This document shows positions 1-8,926 of a stretch of DNA of 64,000 nt, one piece after another. Made by a program: the position numbers and the translations under genes. The DNA is from Jiangella alkaliphila. Lineage in GTDB: Bacteria > Actinomycetota > Actinomycetes > Jiangellales > Jiangellaceae. The stretch is from positions 5,860,001 to 5,924,000 of the forward strand of contig NZ_LT629791.1 in NCBI RefSeq assembly GCF_900105925.1, written 5' to 3'. Under the pieces are notes generated by a model. It worked only from the letters and a program-made list of their open reading frames with translations, was not told where the DNA came from and made no database searches. Within the stretch, counting starts at the first letter, position 1; every line of letters starts with the position of its first letter.

Positions 1-74
1 AGCCCGGGCTCCCGGCCGTGGGCGGCGGACTCGGACAGTCGGGTGGACAGGCGGAAGGCGGTCACGCCGGTCAT
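1..74 (-). CDS. N-terminus of an unidentified protein, cut by the window edge
   Basis: An ATG at 74 on the minus strand opens a frame of 24 full codons that runs off the left edge without a stop. It begins MTGVTAFRLSTRLSESAAHG. It lies 56 bp downstream of the ABC permease stop in the same direction, so it could be the next gene of that operon, but 24 residues are too few to assign a family. No clear Shine-Dalgarno is seen. Confidence 0.3.
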   Translation of the reverse strand, partial: MTGVTAFRLSTRLSESAAHGREPG

Positions 75-130
75 TGAAACCGACGCGACCGCCCGGCCGC
101 ACGCGAGTTTTTCCGGGCGCGAGAACCCGC

Positions 131-964
131 TCAGGCGTCGCGCCGCGAGAACAGCCACCCCGCGATCAGCAGCAGCAGCGCCGTCTCGCCGGCGAACACC
201 CCGAACCCGGTCCACGGCCCCAGCAGGTCGGGGTTGAAGGACTCGACGGTGGCCAGCGTCGTCCCGGCGTTGCCCGGCATCAGCTTCGTCAGCCACTCGC
301 CGGCCGCGCCGGGGATGAGGCCGACCAGGTTGCCGACGATGAAGATCAGCGCGATGCCGACGGTGACCGCGGCGGCGGTGTGCCGCATCAGCACGCCCAG
401 CCCCAGGCCGAACAGGCCCAGCACCGCGAGGTAGAGGCCGCCGCCGACCATCGTCCGCAGCACGTCGGAGTCGGTGAGCGAGAACCCGATGCCCTCGCGG
501 TCGAGGAAGAAGTTGCCGGCCACGATCGCGGCGGTCGACGTGATCGTGCCGAGGATCAGCAGCACCGTCGTCAGCACGCTCGCCTTGGCGGCCAGCACCG
601 ACCATCGGCGTGGCGCCGCGGCGAGGGTCGTGCGGATCATGCCGCTGGAGTACTCGGCGGTCGCCACCAGGATGCCCAGGACGAGGGCGGCGATCTGGCC
701 GAACATCAGGCCCCAGGTGACGAACGCGCCGACCGGCTCGCTCCCGGGGTCGTCGGCCAGCTCACCGGCGGCGGCGAAGCAGATCAGCGCCGTCAGGCCG
801 ACGCTGAGGACGAACAGCGAGGCGAGCGTCCAGACCGTGGAGCGGACGGTGCGCAGCTTCGTCCACTCGGCGTCGAGGATGCGGCCGAACGTGAGCCGGG
901 GCCCGCCGACGTCGGCGCGGTGGGCCGGCGCCGCGGGCGGGCTGAGGGTCGAGGTCGTGGTCAT
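131..964 (-). CDS. ABC-2 type transporter permease
   Basis: 277-residue membrane subunit of an ABC exporter, partner of the ATPase gene just upstream. After a short Pro/Ala-rich N-terminus comes the motif LDAEWTKLRTVRSTVWTLAS, typical of ABC-2 permeases of actinobacteria, followed by about six hydrophobic segments, the last ending at SRRDA at the C-terminus. ATG 964 is chosen because GGAG lies 10 nt upstream; a GTG at 973 overlaps the ATPase stop but has no properly spaced ribosome site. The gene is 5 bp from the ATPase stop, so translation is probably coupled. Substrate unknown; drug, peptide or lipid export are all possible for this family. Confidence 0.85.
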   Translation of the reverse strand: MTTTSTLSPPAAPAHRADVGGPRLTFGRILDAEWTKLRTVRSTVWTLASLFVLSVGLTALICFAAAGELADDPGSEPVGAFVTWGLMFGQIAALVLGILVATAEYSSGMIRTTLAAAPRRWSVLAAKASVLTTVLLILGTITSTAAIVAGNFFLDREGIGFSLTDSDVLRTMVGGGLYLAVLGLFGLGLGVLMRHTAAAVTVGIALIFIVGNLVGLIPGAAGEWLTKLMPGNAGTTLATVESFNPDLLGPWTGFGVFAGETALLLLIAGWLFSRRDA

Positions 965-969
965 GGTGG

Positions 970-1899
970 TCACACTCCGGCGGGAACGGGCTGGTCGGTG
1001 CGGGCGTGGTACTCGACGCTGTCGGCGGTGAGGCCCATGAACGCCTCCTCGAGCGAGGCGTTGACGACGCTCAGCTCGTGCAGGTAGAGGTTGCGGGACC
1101 CGGCGACGTCGCCGACCTGCTCGGGCGTCGCGCCCTCGACCTTCAGCGCGCCGTCGTCGTCGCGGCCGATGCGCCAGCCGCGCTCGCGCAGCGCCTCGGC
1201 CAAGACGCCGCCCTGCGGCGAGCGGACCCGGACGTAGGAGGCGGAGTTGCGGGCGATGAAGTCGGCCATGCCGGTGTCGGCGAGGATCTTGCCGCGCCCG
1301 ATCACCAGCAGGTGGTCGGCGGTGAGCGCCATCTCCGACATCAGGTGGCTGGACACGAACACCGTCCGGCCCTCGGCGGCCAGCGACCGGATGAGGTTCC
1401 GGATCCACCGGATGCCCTCCGGGTCCAGGCCGTTGACCGGCTCGTCGAACAGCAGCACCTCGGGGTCGCCGAGCAGCGCGGCCGCGATGCCGAGCCGCTG
1501 GCCCATGCCGAGCGAGAACCCGCCGGACCGCTTGCGCGCGACGGCGTCCAGCCCGACCATGCCGATGACCTCGTCGACGCGGCGGCGCGGGATGCCGTTG
1601 GTCTTCGCCAGCCACAGCAGGTGGTTGTAGGCGGTCCGGCCGCCGTGGATCGCCTTGGCCTCCAGCAGCGCGCCGACCTCGTGCAGCGGCGCCGGCAGGT
1701 CGCGGTACGAGCGGCCGTTCACGGTGACGCGGCCGCCGGACGGGTGGTCGAGGCCCATCACCATGCGCATGGTCGTGGACTTCCCGGCGCCGTTCGGGCC
1801 GAGGAACCCGGTGACCGCGCCGGGCCGGACCGTGAAGTCGATCGCGTCGACCGCGGTCTTGTCTCCGTAACGTTTCGTCAGCCGTTCCGCTGTGATCAT
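970..1899 (-). CDS. ABC transporter ATP-binding protein
   Basis: 309-residue cytoplasmic ATPase driving the adjacent permease. Visible motifs: Walker A GPNGAGKSTT near residue 39, a Q-loop region, signature SLGMGQR, Walker B VLLFDEP followed by VNGLDP, and a switch histidine in VFVSSHL. The signature lacks the usual LSGGQ form and reads FSLGMGQR, as in the DrrA/BcrA exporter ATPases. ATG 1899 is preferred over upstream starts because a TAGCGT box lies 7 nt before it (leaderless type). The last third is an accessory domain with no recognised fold. Substrate cannot be inferred. Confidence 0.9.
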   Translation of the reverse strand: MITAERLTKRYGDKTAVDAIDFTVRPGAVTGFLGPNGAGKSTTMRMVMGLDHPSGGRVTVNGRSYRDLPAPLHEVGALLEAKAIHGGRTAYNHLLWLAKTNGIPRRRVDEVIGMVGLDAVARKRSGGFSLGMGQRLGIAAALLGDPEVLLFDEPVNGLDPEGIRWIRNLIRSLAAEGRTVFVSSHLMSEMALTADHLLVIGRGKILADTGMADFIARNSASYVRVRSPQGGVLAEALRERGWRIGRDDDGALKVEGATPEQVGDVAGSRNLYLHELSVVNASLEEAFMGLTADSVEYHARTDQPVPAGV

Positions 1900-1906
1900 G
1901 GCGGCC

Positions 1907-1912
1907 ACGCTA
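1907..1912 (-). promoter_or_regulatory. -10 box of a leaderless promoter for the ABC exporter
   Basis: TAGCGT on the minus strand ends 7 nt before ATG 1899 and there is no Shine-Dalgarno, which fits transcription starting at or next to the ATG. Confidence 0.45.
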
Positions 1913-2010
1913 CGGCCGTCGGCACCGATGAAACAGCAGTTCAAGGGTGGTTTCAGGGCCGACTCAGGGACATCTCGGGGTCGCCCCTGAGCCGGCCGTC
2001 GGGGACGTTC

Positions 2011-2856
2011 TCAGCCGCGCAGCGTCAGCGACTGCGGGAAGTCGGTGATGATCCCGTCGACGCCGAGGTCGCGCATCCGCCGCATGGCGCCGGGCTCGTC
2101 GACCGTCCACACGTTGATCTCCATGCCCAGCTCGTGGACGCGGTCGACCAGCGCCTGGTCGGTGACGGTGAACTGCGGGTTGACCTGGTCGGCCCAGGTC
2201 GACAGCTCCAGCAGCTCGGCCTCGGTGGGCCGCTCGGCGTCGAGCAGGCCGATCGGCACGTCCGGCATGGCCGCCTGGAAGGCCTGGGCATCGGCGACGA
2301 CGAACGACTGCACGCCGAGGCGGCCGTCCTCCAGGGCGTCGTCGACGTCGCCGGGGATCGAGCGCAGCTCCGCGGCCAGCTGCTCGGGCAGGCCGGTGCC
2401 GGCGTAGTGCCCGCACGGGCTGATCTCGGCGAGCAGGCCGGTCGTGCGGCCGAGCTGGCGGATCACGTCCCGGAGGGTGATGATCGGCTCGCCCGCGAAG
2501 CGCTCGTCGAACCAGGAGCCGGCGTCGAGCGTGCGCAGCTCGGCCCAGGTGAAGTCGGACACCCGGTAGGACGCCCGGCCCGGGAACCGCTCCTCGACGT
2601 CGGTGGTGCGCTCCAGCGTGCAGTCGTGGAAGTTCACCAGCCGTCCGTCGCTGGTCCGCTGGACGTCGATCTCGACGACGTCCGCGCGCTGGCGGACGGC
2701 CGCCCGCACGGCCGCGGTGGTGTTCTCCGGCGCGATGCCGGACGAGCCGCGATGGGCGATGACGGCCGGCCCGTCGTCGCTCGCCGGCGAGGCGGCTGCC
2801 GGCGAGACGATCAACAACGAGGTCACGACGAGTCCGGCGATCCTGGCGATGCGCAC
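2011..2856 (-). CDS. Secreted glycerophosphodiester phosphodiesterase
   Basis: 281-residue GDPD-family enzyme expected to hydrolyse glycerophosphodiesters to sn-glycerol 3-phosphate and an alcohol outside the membrane. A GTG start at 2856 is chosen because GGAGG sits 6 nt upstream; it gives a signal peptide (VRIARIAG then LVVTSLLIVSPAAAS). Catalytic pattern visible: VIAHRGSSGIAPENT (His-Arg and Asn), then EIDVQRTSDG (Glu and Asp metal ligands) and FHDCTLERTTD (second His). The C-terminal GIITDFPQ matches the family's final strand. A -10-like TAACGT lies about 44 bp upstream. It is unrelated in position to the tandem GDPD gene at 26-28 kb but may share the substrate class. Confidence 0.92.
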   Translation of the reverse strand: MRIARIAGLVVTSLLIVSPAAASPASDDGPAVIAHRGSSGIAPENTTAAVRAAVRQRADVVEIDVQRTSDGRLVNFHDCTLERTTDVEERFPGRASYRVSDFTWAELRTLDAGSWFDERFAGEPIITLRDVIRQLGRTTGLLAEISPCGHYAGTGLPEQLAAELRSIPGDVDDALEDGRLGVQSFVVADAQAFQAAMPDVPIGLLDAERPTEAELLELSTWADQVNPQFTVTDQALVDRVHELGMEINVWTVDEPGAMRRMRDLGVDGIITDFPQSLTLRG

Positions 2857-2977
2857 GACGATCCTCCGATACGAGTGGGTGTGCCAGGTTGACCGAGCGA
2901 CGTTACGGGGAGTCGGACCTGGGTTGACACCTCGGTGAAGACCACCGCGGCCACCCCGCGAGGGGACGGATGCTTGG

Positions 2978-3247
2978 ATGTGCGCCATGGACAGCGACCC
3001 CGATTCGATCGGCGACGAGCGCGTGCCGGTCGCTCAGGTGCTCACCGGCCTCGAGGTGCACCCGCTCGCGCAGGGCGAGACGGCCATCGAGGCGTTCGTG
3101 CTGATCAAGGTCCTCGACGCCGACGGCCGGCCCGCGTGGTCGTACCGCACCACCAACCGGCTGAACCGCGAGGAGCTGCTCGGCGCGTTGATGGTGCAGG
3201 TCGACGTGTTGCGCAAGGAGCTGCGCGACGAGTGGGACGACTCCTGA
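2978..3247 (+). CDS. Small acidic protein of unknown function
   Basis: 89 residues, not recognised. Starts MCAMDSDPDSIGD; an internal ATG at 2987 is an alternative start. The composition is acidic and soluble, with a predicted strand-rich centre (EAFVLIKVLD, AWSYRTTNRLNREEL) and a C-terminal helix (LMVQVDVLRKELRDEW). GAGGGGAC lies about 10 nt before ATG 2978. It is divergent from the glycerophosphodiesterase and ends 34 bp before the convergent protease stop. Coding-like third-position GC supports a real gene. Similar short proteins are common in actinobacteria without assigned function. Confidence 0.65.
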   Translation: MCAMDSDPDSIGDERVPVAQVLTGLEVHPLAQGETAIEAFVLIKVLDADGRPAWSYRTTNRLNREELLGALMVQVDVLRKELRDEWDDS

Positions 3248-3280
3248 AGGCACGCCGTCCCACCCGCCACGAGCGGTGAT

Positions 3281-6200
3281 CTATCGCGTCCGGACGCGGT
3301 GCACGCCGCCCAACTGGGTGCCGGCGTAGAGCCAGCGCCCGTCCGGGCTGATCTCCAGCGACACCACGGACAGGTTCTGCAGGCCGCTGGACACGTTCAC
3401 CCAGGTGCGCCCGCCGTCGGTGCTGCGCAGCACCCCGCGGCCGCCCTTGACCAGGCCGTTCGCGGTGAACGAGCTGGTCGCGGCGTACCAGGTGTCGGGG
3501 TCGGACGGCGACACGATCAGGTCGCCGACGACCATCGGCAGCCCGCCGGTGTCCGCGTCGTGCCAGGTCGCGCCGGAGTCGTCGCTGACGCGGATCGTGC
3601 TGCCCGCGGCGATGACCCGGTCGCCGTCGACCGCCACCGTGACGACCTCGCCGTCGATGACCTTCTCCGTGGTGAGGCCGAAGTCATCACTGCGGTAGAG
3701 GCCGTCGGCGCTGGCCAGCCAGAGCCGGTCCGGGTGCGCCGGGTCGGTGGCGACGGACGTGAACAGCTGGTCGTGAAAGTGCTTGCGCCAGACCGTCCCG
3801 GCGTCGTCGGTGACGTAGAGGCCGGCGCCGACGACGCTCCAGAACGCGACGGCCACCCGGCCGGAGTCCGCCGGCCCGACGACCAGGTCCAGCGGGACCT
3901 CGTAGGTGCGGCCGCGCAGCTCCCACTCCTGGCCGCCGTCGGTGCTGCGGTACACCCAGAACTGCGACAGCGCGTCCTTGCGGATCTTCCACACCGTCTG
4001 CGGGTCCTGCGGGTCGACGGCGAGCTGGCCGATGCGGGTGCCGATGTAGGCCTCGTATCCCGACAGGCCCCACTCGGCACCGCCGTCGGGCAGCTTCGGT
4101 CGGGTCGGCAGCGCGGTCGCGTAGACGTCGGTGTCGGTGCCGGCCAGCAGCTGCGGCGCGCCGCTCGCGTCGTCGGCGATCGCCAGGTCGTAGACGGTGC
4201 CGCCCTGGACGCCGATGCGCCGCGGGTCGGAGCCGTCGGACTCGGCCTGGAACAGCCCGGCGCCCGGCGACGACCACAGCAGGCCGCCGGCCCACGGCAC
4301 GGCGTCGTCCTCGACGGCGCCGGCCACCGGCTGCGGCAGCTGCGACCAGGTGGCGCCGCCGTCACGACTGACGTGCTGGACGGTGCGGTACGTCGTCACC
4401 ATCATGACGTCGCCGTTGACGACGATGTCGAGCGCGCCGCCGTTCGGGACGGCGTACAGCTCGGCCCAGCTGCCGCCCGCGTCGTGCGAGCCGATGACGA
4501 CGTCGTCGACCAGCGCCGCGACGGTCTCACCGTCAGGCGTGGCGGCCAGGCCCTCGACGTAGCCGTCCGTCACCTCGTACACGACGTCGGTGCCGGTCGG
4601 CTCCCCGGTCATGATGCCGCGGACGGCCCAGATCGCGTCGTAGCCGGACAGGTACAGGTCGTCGCCACTGACGGCCGCGCCGGTCAGCTGCGCGCCGGCC
4701 TGGTTCGGGAAGCTGTTCCAGCTGTCGCCGCCGTCGCGGCTGACCAGCAGCGCGTCCGGCCGCACCGCCACCAGCACCTGCGTCTGCGGGTCGCTGAGCA
4801 GCGCGATCGTGTGCGCGTCGGGCACGTCCAGCTGCTGCCACGTCTCGCCGCCGTCGTGCGTGCGCAGGATGCGGCCGAGGTAGGTGTTGTCGAGGACGAT
4901 GCCGAAGTCCAGCCCGGTGGCGGAGTTGACGGCGTACCACATGGTGTCCGGGTCGTCGGCGGCCACGACGACGTTGTCGTTGCCGCTGCCGGCCGGCACC
5001 GGCAGCCGGTTGTGCTGCCGCCACGTCTCCCCGCCGTCGTCGGTGGTCCAAGGGCCGGCTTTGGCGTACTGGGTGACCACGGCTGTGTCCGGGTCGGCGC
5101 CGGTCGTGGTGATCGGGCCGCCGGACGTGTTCGGGCCGATCGGCTGCCAGGCGGCCGGGTTGTTCGAGTTGCCCACCGGCGCGGCGACCTCGAACGTCCC
5201 GCTGCCGATCAACTGGGCGCCCAGCGTGGTGTCAGCGGCGACGGCGAGGCCGTACACCCCGACCCGCGATCCGGTGAGGTCGGCTCGGTACCAGCTGTCG
5301 TACTCGTGCTCCGCGGTGACGGTGACCGGGCGGCCCCGCGGCGGCGTCACCGTCACGGTCGGCGGCGCGGACAGCGGCGCCGGGGACCAGATGAACGCCT
5401 CCGAGGCGCCGTCGCTGGGGTCGGGCGAGGTCTGCACGACGAGGTGCCGGGCGGCCAGCAGGTACGGGACGCGCACGGTGGCGCCGTCACTCGTGGTGGC
5501 GACGATCCAGCCGGCGAGGTCGGCGTCCTGCTCGGGCCGGTCCGCGGCGACGGTGACCGTCACCTCCAGCTCGCCGCCGGCCGGGATGGTGCCCTGGGCC
5601 GGGGTGACCGTGACGGTGCCCGCACTGCCGGGCGCCGCTTCTGCCGCGACGGTGACGGCGACGTCGGTGTCGCCGGGGTTGCGCAGCGTCGTCGTACCGG
5701 TGCCGCCGATCGTCGTCCCGGACATATCGGCCAGCCCGAGCGACACCGACGTCGGCGCCGCGACCAGCGGGCTCGCCGCGGCGGCCGCGACGTCCACCCG
5801 GCCGGCGCCTGACGTCGTCGGGCCGGTGCCCTCGACGGCGACCGCCGAGCCGGTCAGTCGCCCGTTGACGTCGGCTACAGGCTCGTCCGGCCGCAGCTGG
5901 CGCAGCAGCGCCGCCGCGCCGGCCACGTGCGGCGCGGCCATGCTGGTGCCGGAGATGCGGTAGACGCCGATCGCCCAGTTCTCCAGCGCCCACGTCGAGC
6001 GGATCTCCACGCCGGGCGCGACGACGTCCGGCTCGAGGTCGAAGTCGGGCGCCGGGCCGCGCGAGCTGAACGACGCGATCTGGTCGGTGACGTCCTCGCC
6101 GGAGATCTCGATCTGGACGGGGCCGTTCGCGAGGTCGCGGCGCAGCGGCTCCCACTGCATCTCCAGCAGCCCCATGACGACGATCCGCTCCATCCGGAAG

Positions 6201-7606
6201 CTGTCGCCGGAGACGACGTCCTGGGGGGTCAGCGGGACGTCGACGACACCGGACTCGCCCGCGTTCTCCGACACTGCGGGATCGGAGAACAGCACCGGGC
6301 CGGAGCCGCCGTCGGTGTAGGCGAGCATCGCCAGCGCGCCGCGGTCCTCGGCCAGCCGGGCCTGCTCGATCAGGTACGGCGCGACGTCGGCGAGGCTGCG
6401 TGGCAGGCTCTGCCGGTAGGCGACGACCTTGCCGGTGACGTCGCCGACGCGGTCGTAGTCCTCCTCGGTGCCCTCGCCGACGTCGACCAACTCGCCGCTG
6501 ACCGGCGTCGTCGGGGCGGGCGCGGAGAACGGGGCGCGGAAGGCGTCCAGCGCCTCGTCGCGCGGCGACGTCACGCGTGCCGACGGGAGGACGAGGCCGC
6601 TGGCGGACGCGCCGACCGACAGGACGCCGTCGGCCAGTGCCGGGCTGCCCATGGTCTGCTCGCCGGGGCCCGCGTTGCCGGCCGCCGCGATGACGACGAC
6701 GCCGGCCTCGGTGACGGCCGTGGCGGCCAGGCCGAGCGGGTCGGTGCCGTCGCCGGGGCCGCCGAGGCTGAGGTTGACGACGTCGGCGCGGTACGGGTTC
6801 GCGGGGTCGACCGCGGCTTCCAGGCCGGCGATGATGTCGGACTCGTAGCCGGCGCCGCCCTCGTCGAGCACCTTGTACGCGGTGATCTGCGCGCCCGGCG
6901 CGACGCCGGTGACCTCGGGCCGGCCGGCGCCGATCCCCGCGATGATGCCGGCGACGTGGGTGCCGTGACCGTTGTCGTCGATCGGGTCGGCGTCGCCGTT
7001 GACGAAGTCGTGCCCGGCAACGACCTTGTGGCCCTCGCCGAACCCGCCGCCCAGCGACGCGTTCGTGTAGTCGACGCCGGTGTCGACGACCGCGACGATC
7101 GTGCCGGTGCCGTCGGCGGGGCCGCCGCCCGGGGCGTCCTGCTCCCAGACCTCCGGCGCGCCGATCAGCGGCACGCTGACGTCGGTGGAGGCGCGGAACC
7201 GCTCGTCCGGGACGACCTCGGCCACGCCGGGCAGTGTCCGCAGCGCGTCGACGTCGCCCGCGGGGACGGTGAGCGCGACGGCGTGCAGCAGGCCGGTGAA
7301 CTCGTGCTCGACCTCGGCGTCGATGCCGCGGGCGCCGGCGGCGGCGAGCATGGTGTCCTGCGCACGGGCGGCTGCGGTCTCCGCCTGCGGGCTGGCCTGC
7401 TGGGCGGCGAGCTCGGCGGGCGCGGCCGGCTCGCCGTCCGGGCCGGCCATGACGACGATGACGCGGGTGTCCTGCTCCGCCGACAGGTCGGTCTCGGCGG
7501 CCGCGCCTGCGGCGAACGGGGTGAGGCCCGCGGCGGCGAGGGCGACGGCCAGTGAGGTGACCAGTGCGGCGCCGGATCCGGCGCGGAGTCGTCGAGCAAT
7601 CATCAT
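3281..7606 (-). CDS. Very large secreted subtilisin-like (S8) protease with Asp-box propeller
   Basis: 1441-residue secreted serine protease. Order of parts: signal peptide with hydrophobic core SLAVALAAAGLTPFA (residues ~1-38); an inhibitor-I9-like propeptide (DTRVIVVMAG to about 150); S8 catalytic domain with Asp175 (VAVVDTGVD), His217 (NGHGTHVAG), oxyanion Asn311 (AAAGNAGPG) and Ser555 (SGTSMAAPHVAG). A protease-associated-like insertion fills the long gap between Asn311 and Ser555. Beta-sandwich-like modules follow (~600-830). The C-terminal ~600 residues hold nine Asp-box motifs of the form S/T-x-D-x-G-x-x-W (TTDDGGETW, RTHDGGETW, VSRDGGDSW, RSTDGGRTW and others), as in sialidase or sortilin-type propellers. 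GGGAG precedes tandem ATGs at 7606/7603. It is divergent from a DNA-binding regulator. Likely an extracellular protein-degrading enzyme with a substrate- or wall-binding propeller (inference). Confidence 0.9.
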   Translation of the reverse strand: MMIARRLRAGSGAALVTSLAVALAAAGLTPFAAGAAAETDLSAEQDTRVIVVMAGPDGEPAAPAELAAQQASPQAETAAARAQDTMLAAAGARGIDAEVEHEFTGLLHAVALTVPAGDVDALRTLPGVAEVVPDERFRASTDVSVPLIGAPEVWEQDAPGGGPADGTGTIVAVVDTGVDYTNASLGGGFGEGHKVVAGHDFVNGDADPIDDNGHGTHVAGIIAGIGAGRPEVTGVAPGAQITAYKVLDEGGAGYESDIIAGLEAAVDPANPYRADVVNLSLGGPGDGTDPLGLAATAVTEAGVVVIAAAGNAGPGEQTMGSPALADGVLSVGASASGLVLPSARVTSPRDEALDAFRAPFSAPAPTTPVSGELVDVGEGTEEDYDRVGDVTGKVVAYRQSLPRSLADVAPYLIEQARLAEDRGALAMLAYTDGGSGPVLFSDPAVSENAGESGVVDVPLTPQDVVSGDSFRMERIVVMGLLEMQWEPLRRDLANGPVQIEISGEDVTDQIASFSSRGPAPDFDLEPDVVAPGVEIRSTWALENWAIGVYRISGTSMAAPHVAGAAALLRQLRPDEPVADVNGRLTGSAVAVEGTGPTTSGAGRVDVAAAAASPLVAAPTSVSLGLADMSGTTIGGTGTTTLRNPGDTDVAVTVAAEAAPGSAGTVTVTPAQGTIPAGGELEVTVTVAADRPEQDADLAGWIVATTSDGATVRVPYLLAARHLVVQTSPDPSDGASEAFIWSPAPLSAPPTVTVTPPRGRPVTVTAEHEYDSWYRADLTGSRVGVYGLAVAADTTLGAQLIGSGTFEVAAPVGNSNNPAAWQPIGPNTSGGPITTTGADPDTAVVTQYAKAGPWTTDDGGETWRQHNRLPVPAGSGNDNVVVAADDPDTMWYAVNSATGLDFGIVLDNTYLGRILRTHDGGETWQQLDVPDAHTIALLSDPQTQVLVAVRPDALLVSRDGGDSWNSFPNQAGAQLTGAAVSGDDLYLSGYDAIWAVRGIMTGEPTGTDVVYEVTDGYVEGLAATPDGETVAALVDDVVIGSHDAGGSWAELYAVPNGGALDIVVNGDVMMVTTYRTVQHVSRDGGATWSQLPQPVAGAVEDDAVPWAGGLLWSSPGAGLFQAESDGSDPRRIGVQGGTVYDLAIADDASGAPQLLAGTDTDVYATALPTRPKLPDGGAEWGLSGYEAYIGTRIGQLAVDPQDPQTVWKIRKDALSQFWVYRSTDGGQEWELRGRTYEVPLDLVVGPADSGRVAVAFWSVVGAGLYVTDDAGTVWRKHFHDQLFTSVATDPAHPDRLWLASADGLYRSDDFGLTTEKVIDGEVVTVAVDGDRVIAAGSTIRVSDDSGATWHDADTGGLPMVVGDLIVSPSDPDTWYAATSSFTANGLVKGGRGVLRSTDGGRTWVNVSSGLQNLSVVSLEISPDGRWLYAGTQLGGVHRVRTR

Positions 7607-7700
7607 GCTCCCGGGGTAGACCGCGGCCGGGGGGTTTGCCGCGGGTTGTCGACATTCGTAGTGGCTGTGACTCCGTGTATCAATGGCTGCAGCTGGCCGG

Positions 7701-7730
7701 TTGCGGCCGATGGCACAATGCGGCCATATT
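7701..7730 (+). promoter_or_regulatory. Candidate leaderless promoter of the protease-linked regulator
   Basis: TTGCGG (7701-7706), 18-bp spacer, CATATT (7725-7730), then 6 nt to ATG 7737 with no Shine-Dalgarno. The 130-bp divergent region also has to hold the protease promoter. Confidence 0.45.
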
Positions 7731-7736
7731 CTGACC

Positions 7737-8711
7737 ATGACGACGGATGACGCACCCTCGCTCGCGCCGGTGGGCCTCGGCCCGTTCGACGAGGAGGTCT
7801 ACCGCGCACTGCTGACCTGCGTCGACGCAACACCAGCGGCGCTCGCGGAGCGGCTCGGCCAGCCCGAGGGCCGGGTCGACAGCGCGTGCGGGCGGCTGCG
7901 CTCGCTCGGCCTGGTGATCCGGATGTCCGGCCGGCGCCGCCGCTACACCGCCGTCGACCCCGAGGCGGCGCTCGAGGCGCTGGTCCGCGAGCGCGCCGGC
8001 GAGCTGGACCACGTGCGCGGCTCCGCCCTCGCGCTCTCCTCGATCTTCCACGCCGCCCGCCGCCAGGCCGGCGACGGCAGCACGATCGAGCTGCTCAACG
8101 GGCCAGAAGAGCAGGGCCGCTGGTTCGTCCGGCTGCAGCACCAGGTCCGCTCGGAGATGATGGTGCTGGACCGCCCGCCGTACGTCCTGGCCGCCGTCAA
8201 CCCGGTCGAGCCGGTGCGCCTCGACAGCGGCGTGCACTGGCGGGCGATCTACGCGCCCGAGGCGCTGGAGATCCCCGGCGCGATGGACGAGATCGACGAC
8301 CTCACCCGCCGCGGCGAGCAGGGCCGCGTCCTGCCCGGACTGCCGCTGAAGCTGGCCATCGCCGACCGCCGGATCGCGCTGCTGCCGTTGTCGATGGAGC
8401 TGGGGCACGCCCAGGGGCTGGTGATCCGCGAGTCCACCCTGCTCGACGCGCTGGTCGAGCTGTTCGAGGTGTACTGGGCGCGGGCGACGCCGCTCGGCTC
8501 GTCGTCCGGCGGCGCGGCCGACGAGGCGCCGGACCACGACCGCGAGCTGGTGCGGCTGCTCGCGGCCGGGCTGACGGACAACGCCATCGCGCGCCAGCTC
8601 GGCCTGTCGACGCGGACGATGCGGCGGCGGACGCGGCAGCTGTTCGACCAGCTGGAGGCGGCGAACCGGTTCCAGGCCGGCATCCAGGCGGCCCGCCGCG
8701 GCTGGCTATGA
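7737..8711 (+). CDS. Transcriptional regulator with N-terminal winged helix and C-terminal LuxR-type helix-turn-helix
   Basis: 324 residues. The N-terminus (DEEVYRALLTCVDATPAALA to IRMSGRRRRYTA) looks like a TrmB/MarR-type winged helix. The middle, about 150 residues, is a sensor region of the kind found in actinobacterial TrmB-LuxR regulators (VLDRPPYV, GVHWRAIYAPEALE). The C-terminus is a LuxR helix-turn-helix: LVRLLAAGLTDNAIARQLGL then STRTMRRRTRQLFDQL. ATG 7737 is chosen because a -10 box lies exactly 6 nt upstream. Being divergent from the giant protease, it probably controls it; such regulator/protease pairs are frequent in Streptomyces relatives (family knowledge), but no operator could be picked out. 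Confidence 0.82.
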   Translation: MTTDDAPSLAPVGLGPFDEEVYRALLTCVDATPAALAERLGQPEGRVDSACGRLRSLGLVIRMSGRRRRYTAVDPEAALEALVRERAGELDHVRGSALALSSIFHAARRQAGDGSTIELLNGPEEQGRWFVRLQHQVRSEMMVLDRPPYVLAAVNPVEPVRLDSGVHWRAIYAPEALEIPGAMDEIDDLTRRGEQGRVLPGLPLKLAIADRRIALLPLSMELGHAQGLVIRESTLLDALVELFEVYWARATPLGSSSGGAADEAPDHDRELVRLLAAGLTDNAIARQLGLSTRTMRRRTRQLFDQLEAANRFQAGIQAARRGWL

Positions 8712-8772
8712 CGCCGTGCGGCGATCCGGCTGGGGTGGCTGCAGGTGCGCCGGATGTTGCCGAGTGGGCCGT

Positions 8773-8875
8773 CCCCCTGCTGCCCATTTTCTTAGCCGCG
8801 AGGGTGCGCCTCAAGCGGACTATTGGGCGCTTCGCGCCGGCGATGACCGCTTGACCCGCACCCTCGCGGTCTAAG
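8773..8875. repeat. Palindromic unit a, left part (interrupted by the IS cassette)
   Basis: First 103 bp of a ~123-bp palindromic unit; the last 20 bp resume at 13182-13201 after the IS elements. It starts CCCCCTG, has outer arms CTTAGCCGCGAGGGTGCG / CGCACCCTCGCGGTCTAAG, a conserved inner arm TCAAGCGG / CCGCTTGA, and a central GGCGC-TTC-GCGCC hairpin. It matches unit b (13394-13514) and unit c (49005-49126), in inverted orientation at the core. Confidence 0.8.
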
Positions 8876-8926
8876 CCTCGATCCACCGACAGGTGGAGTG
8901 TCGTGGTAGGGCGTGGGAGCGTGAGA

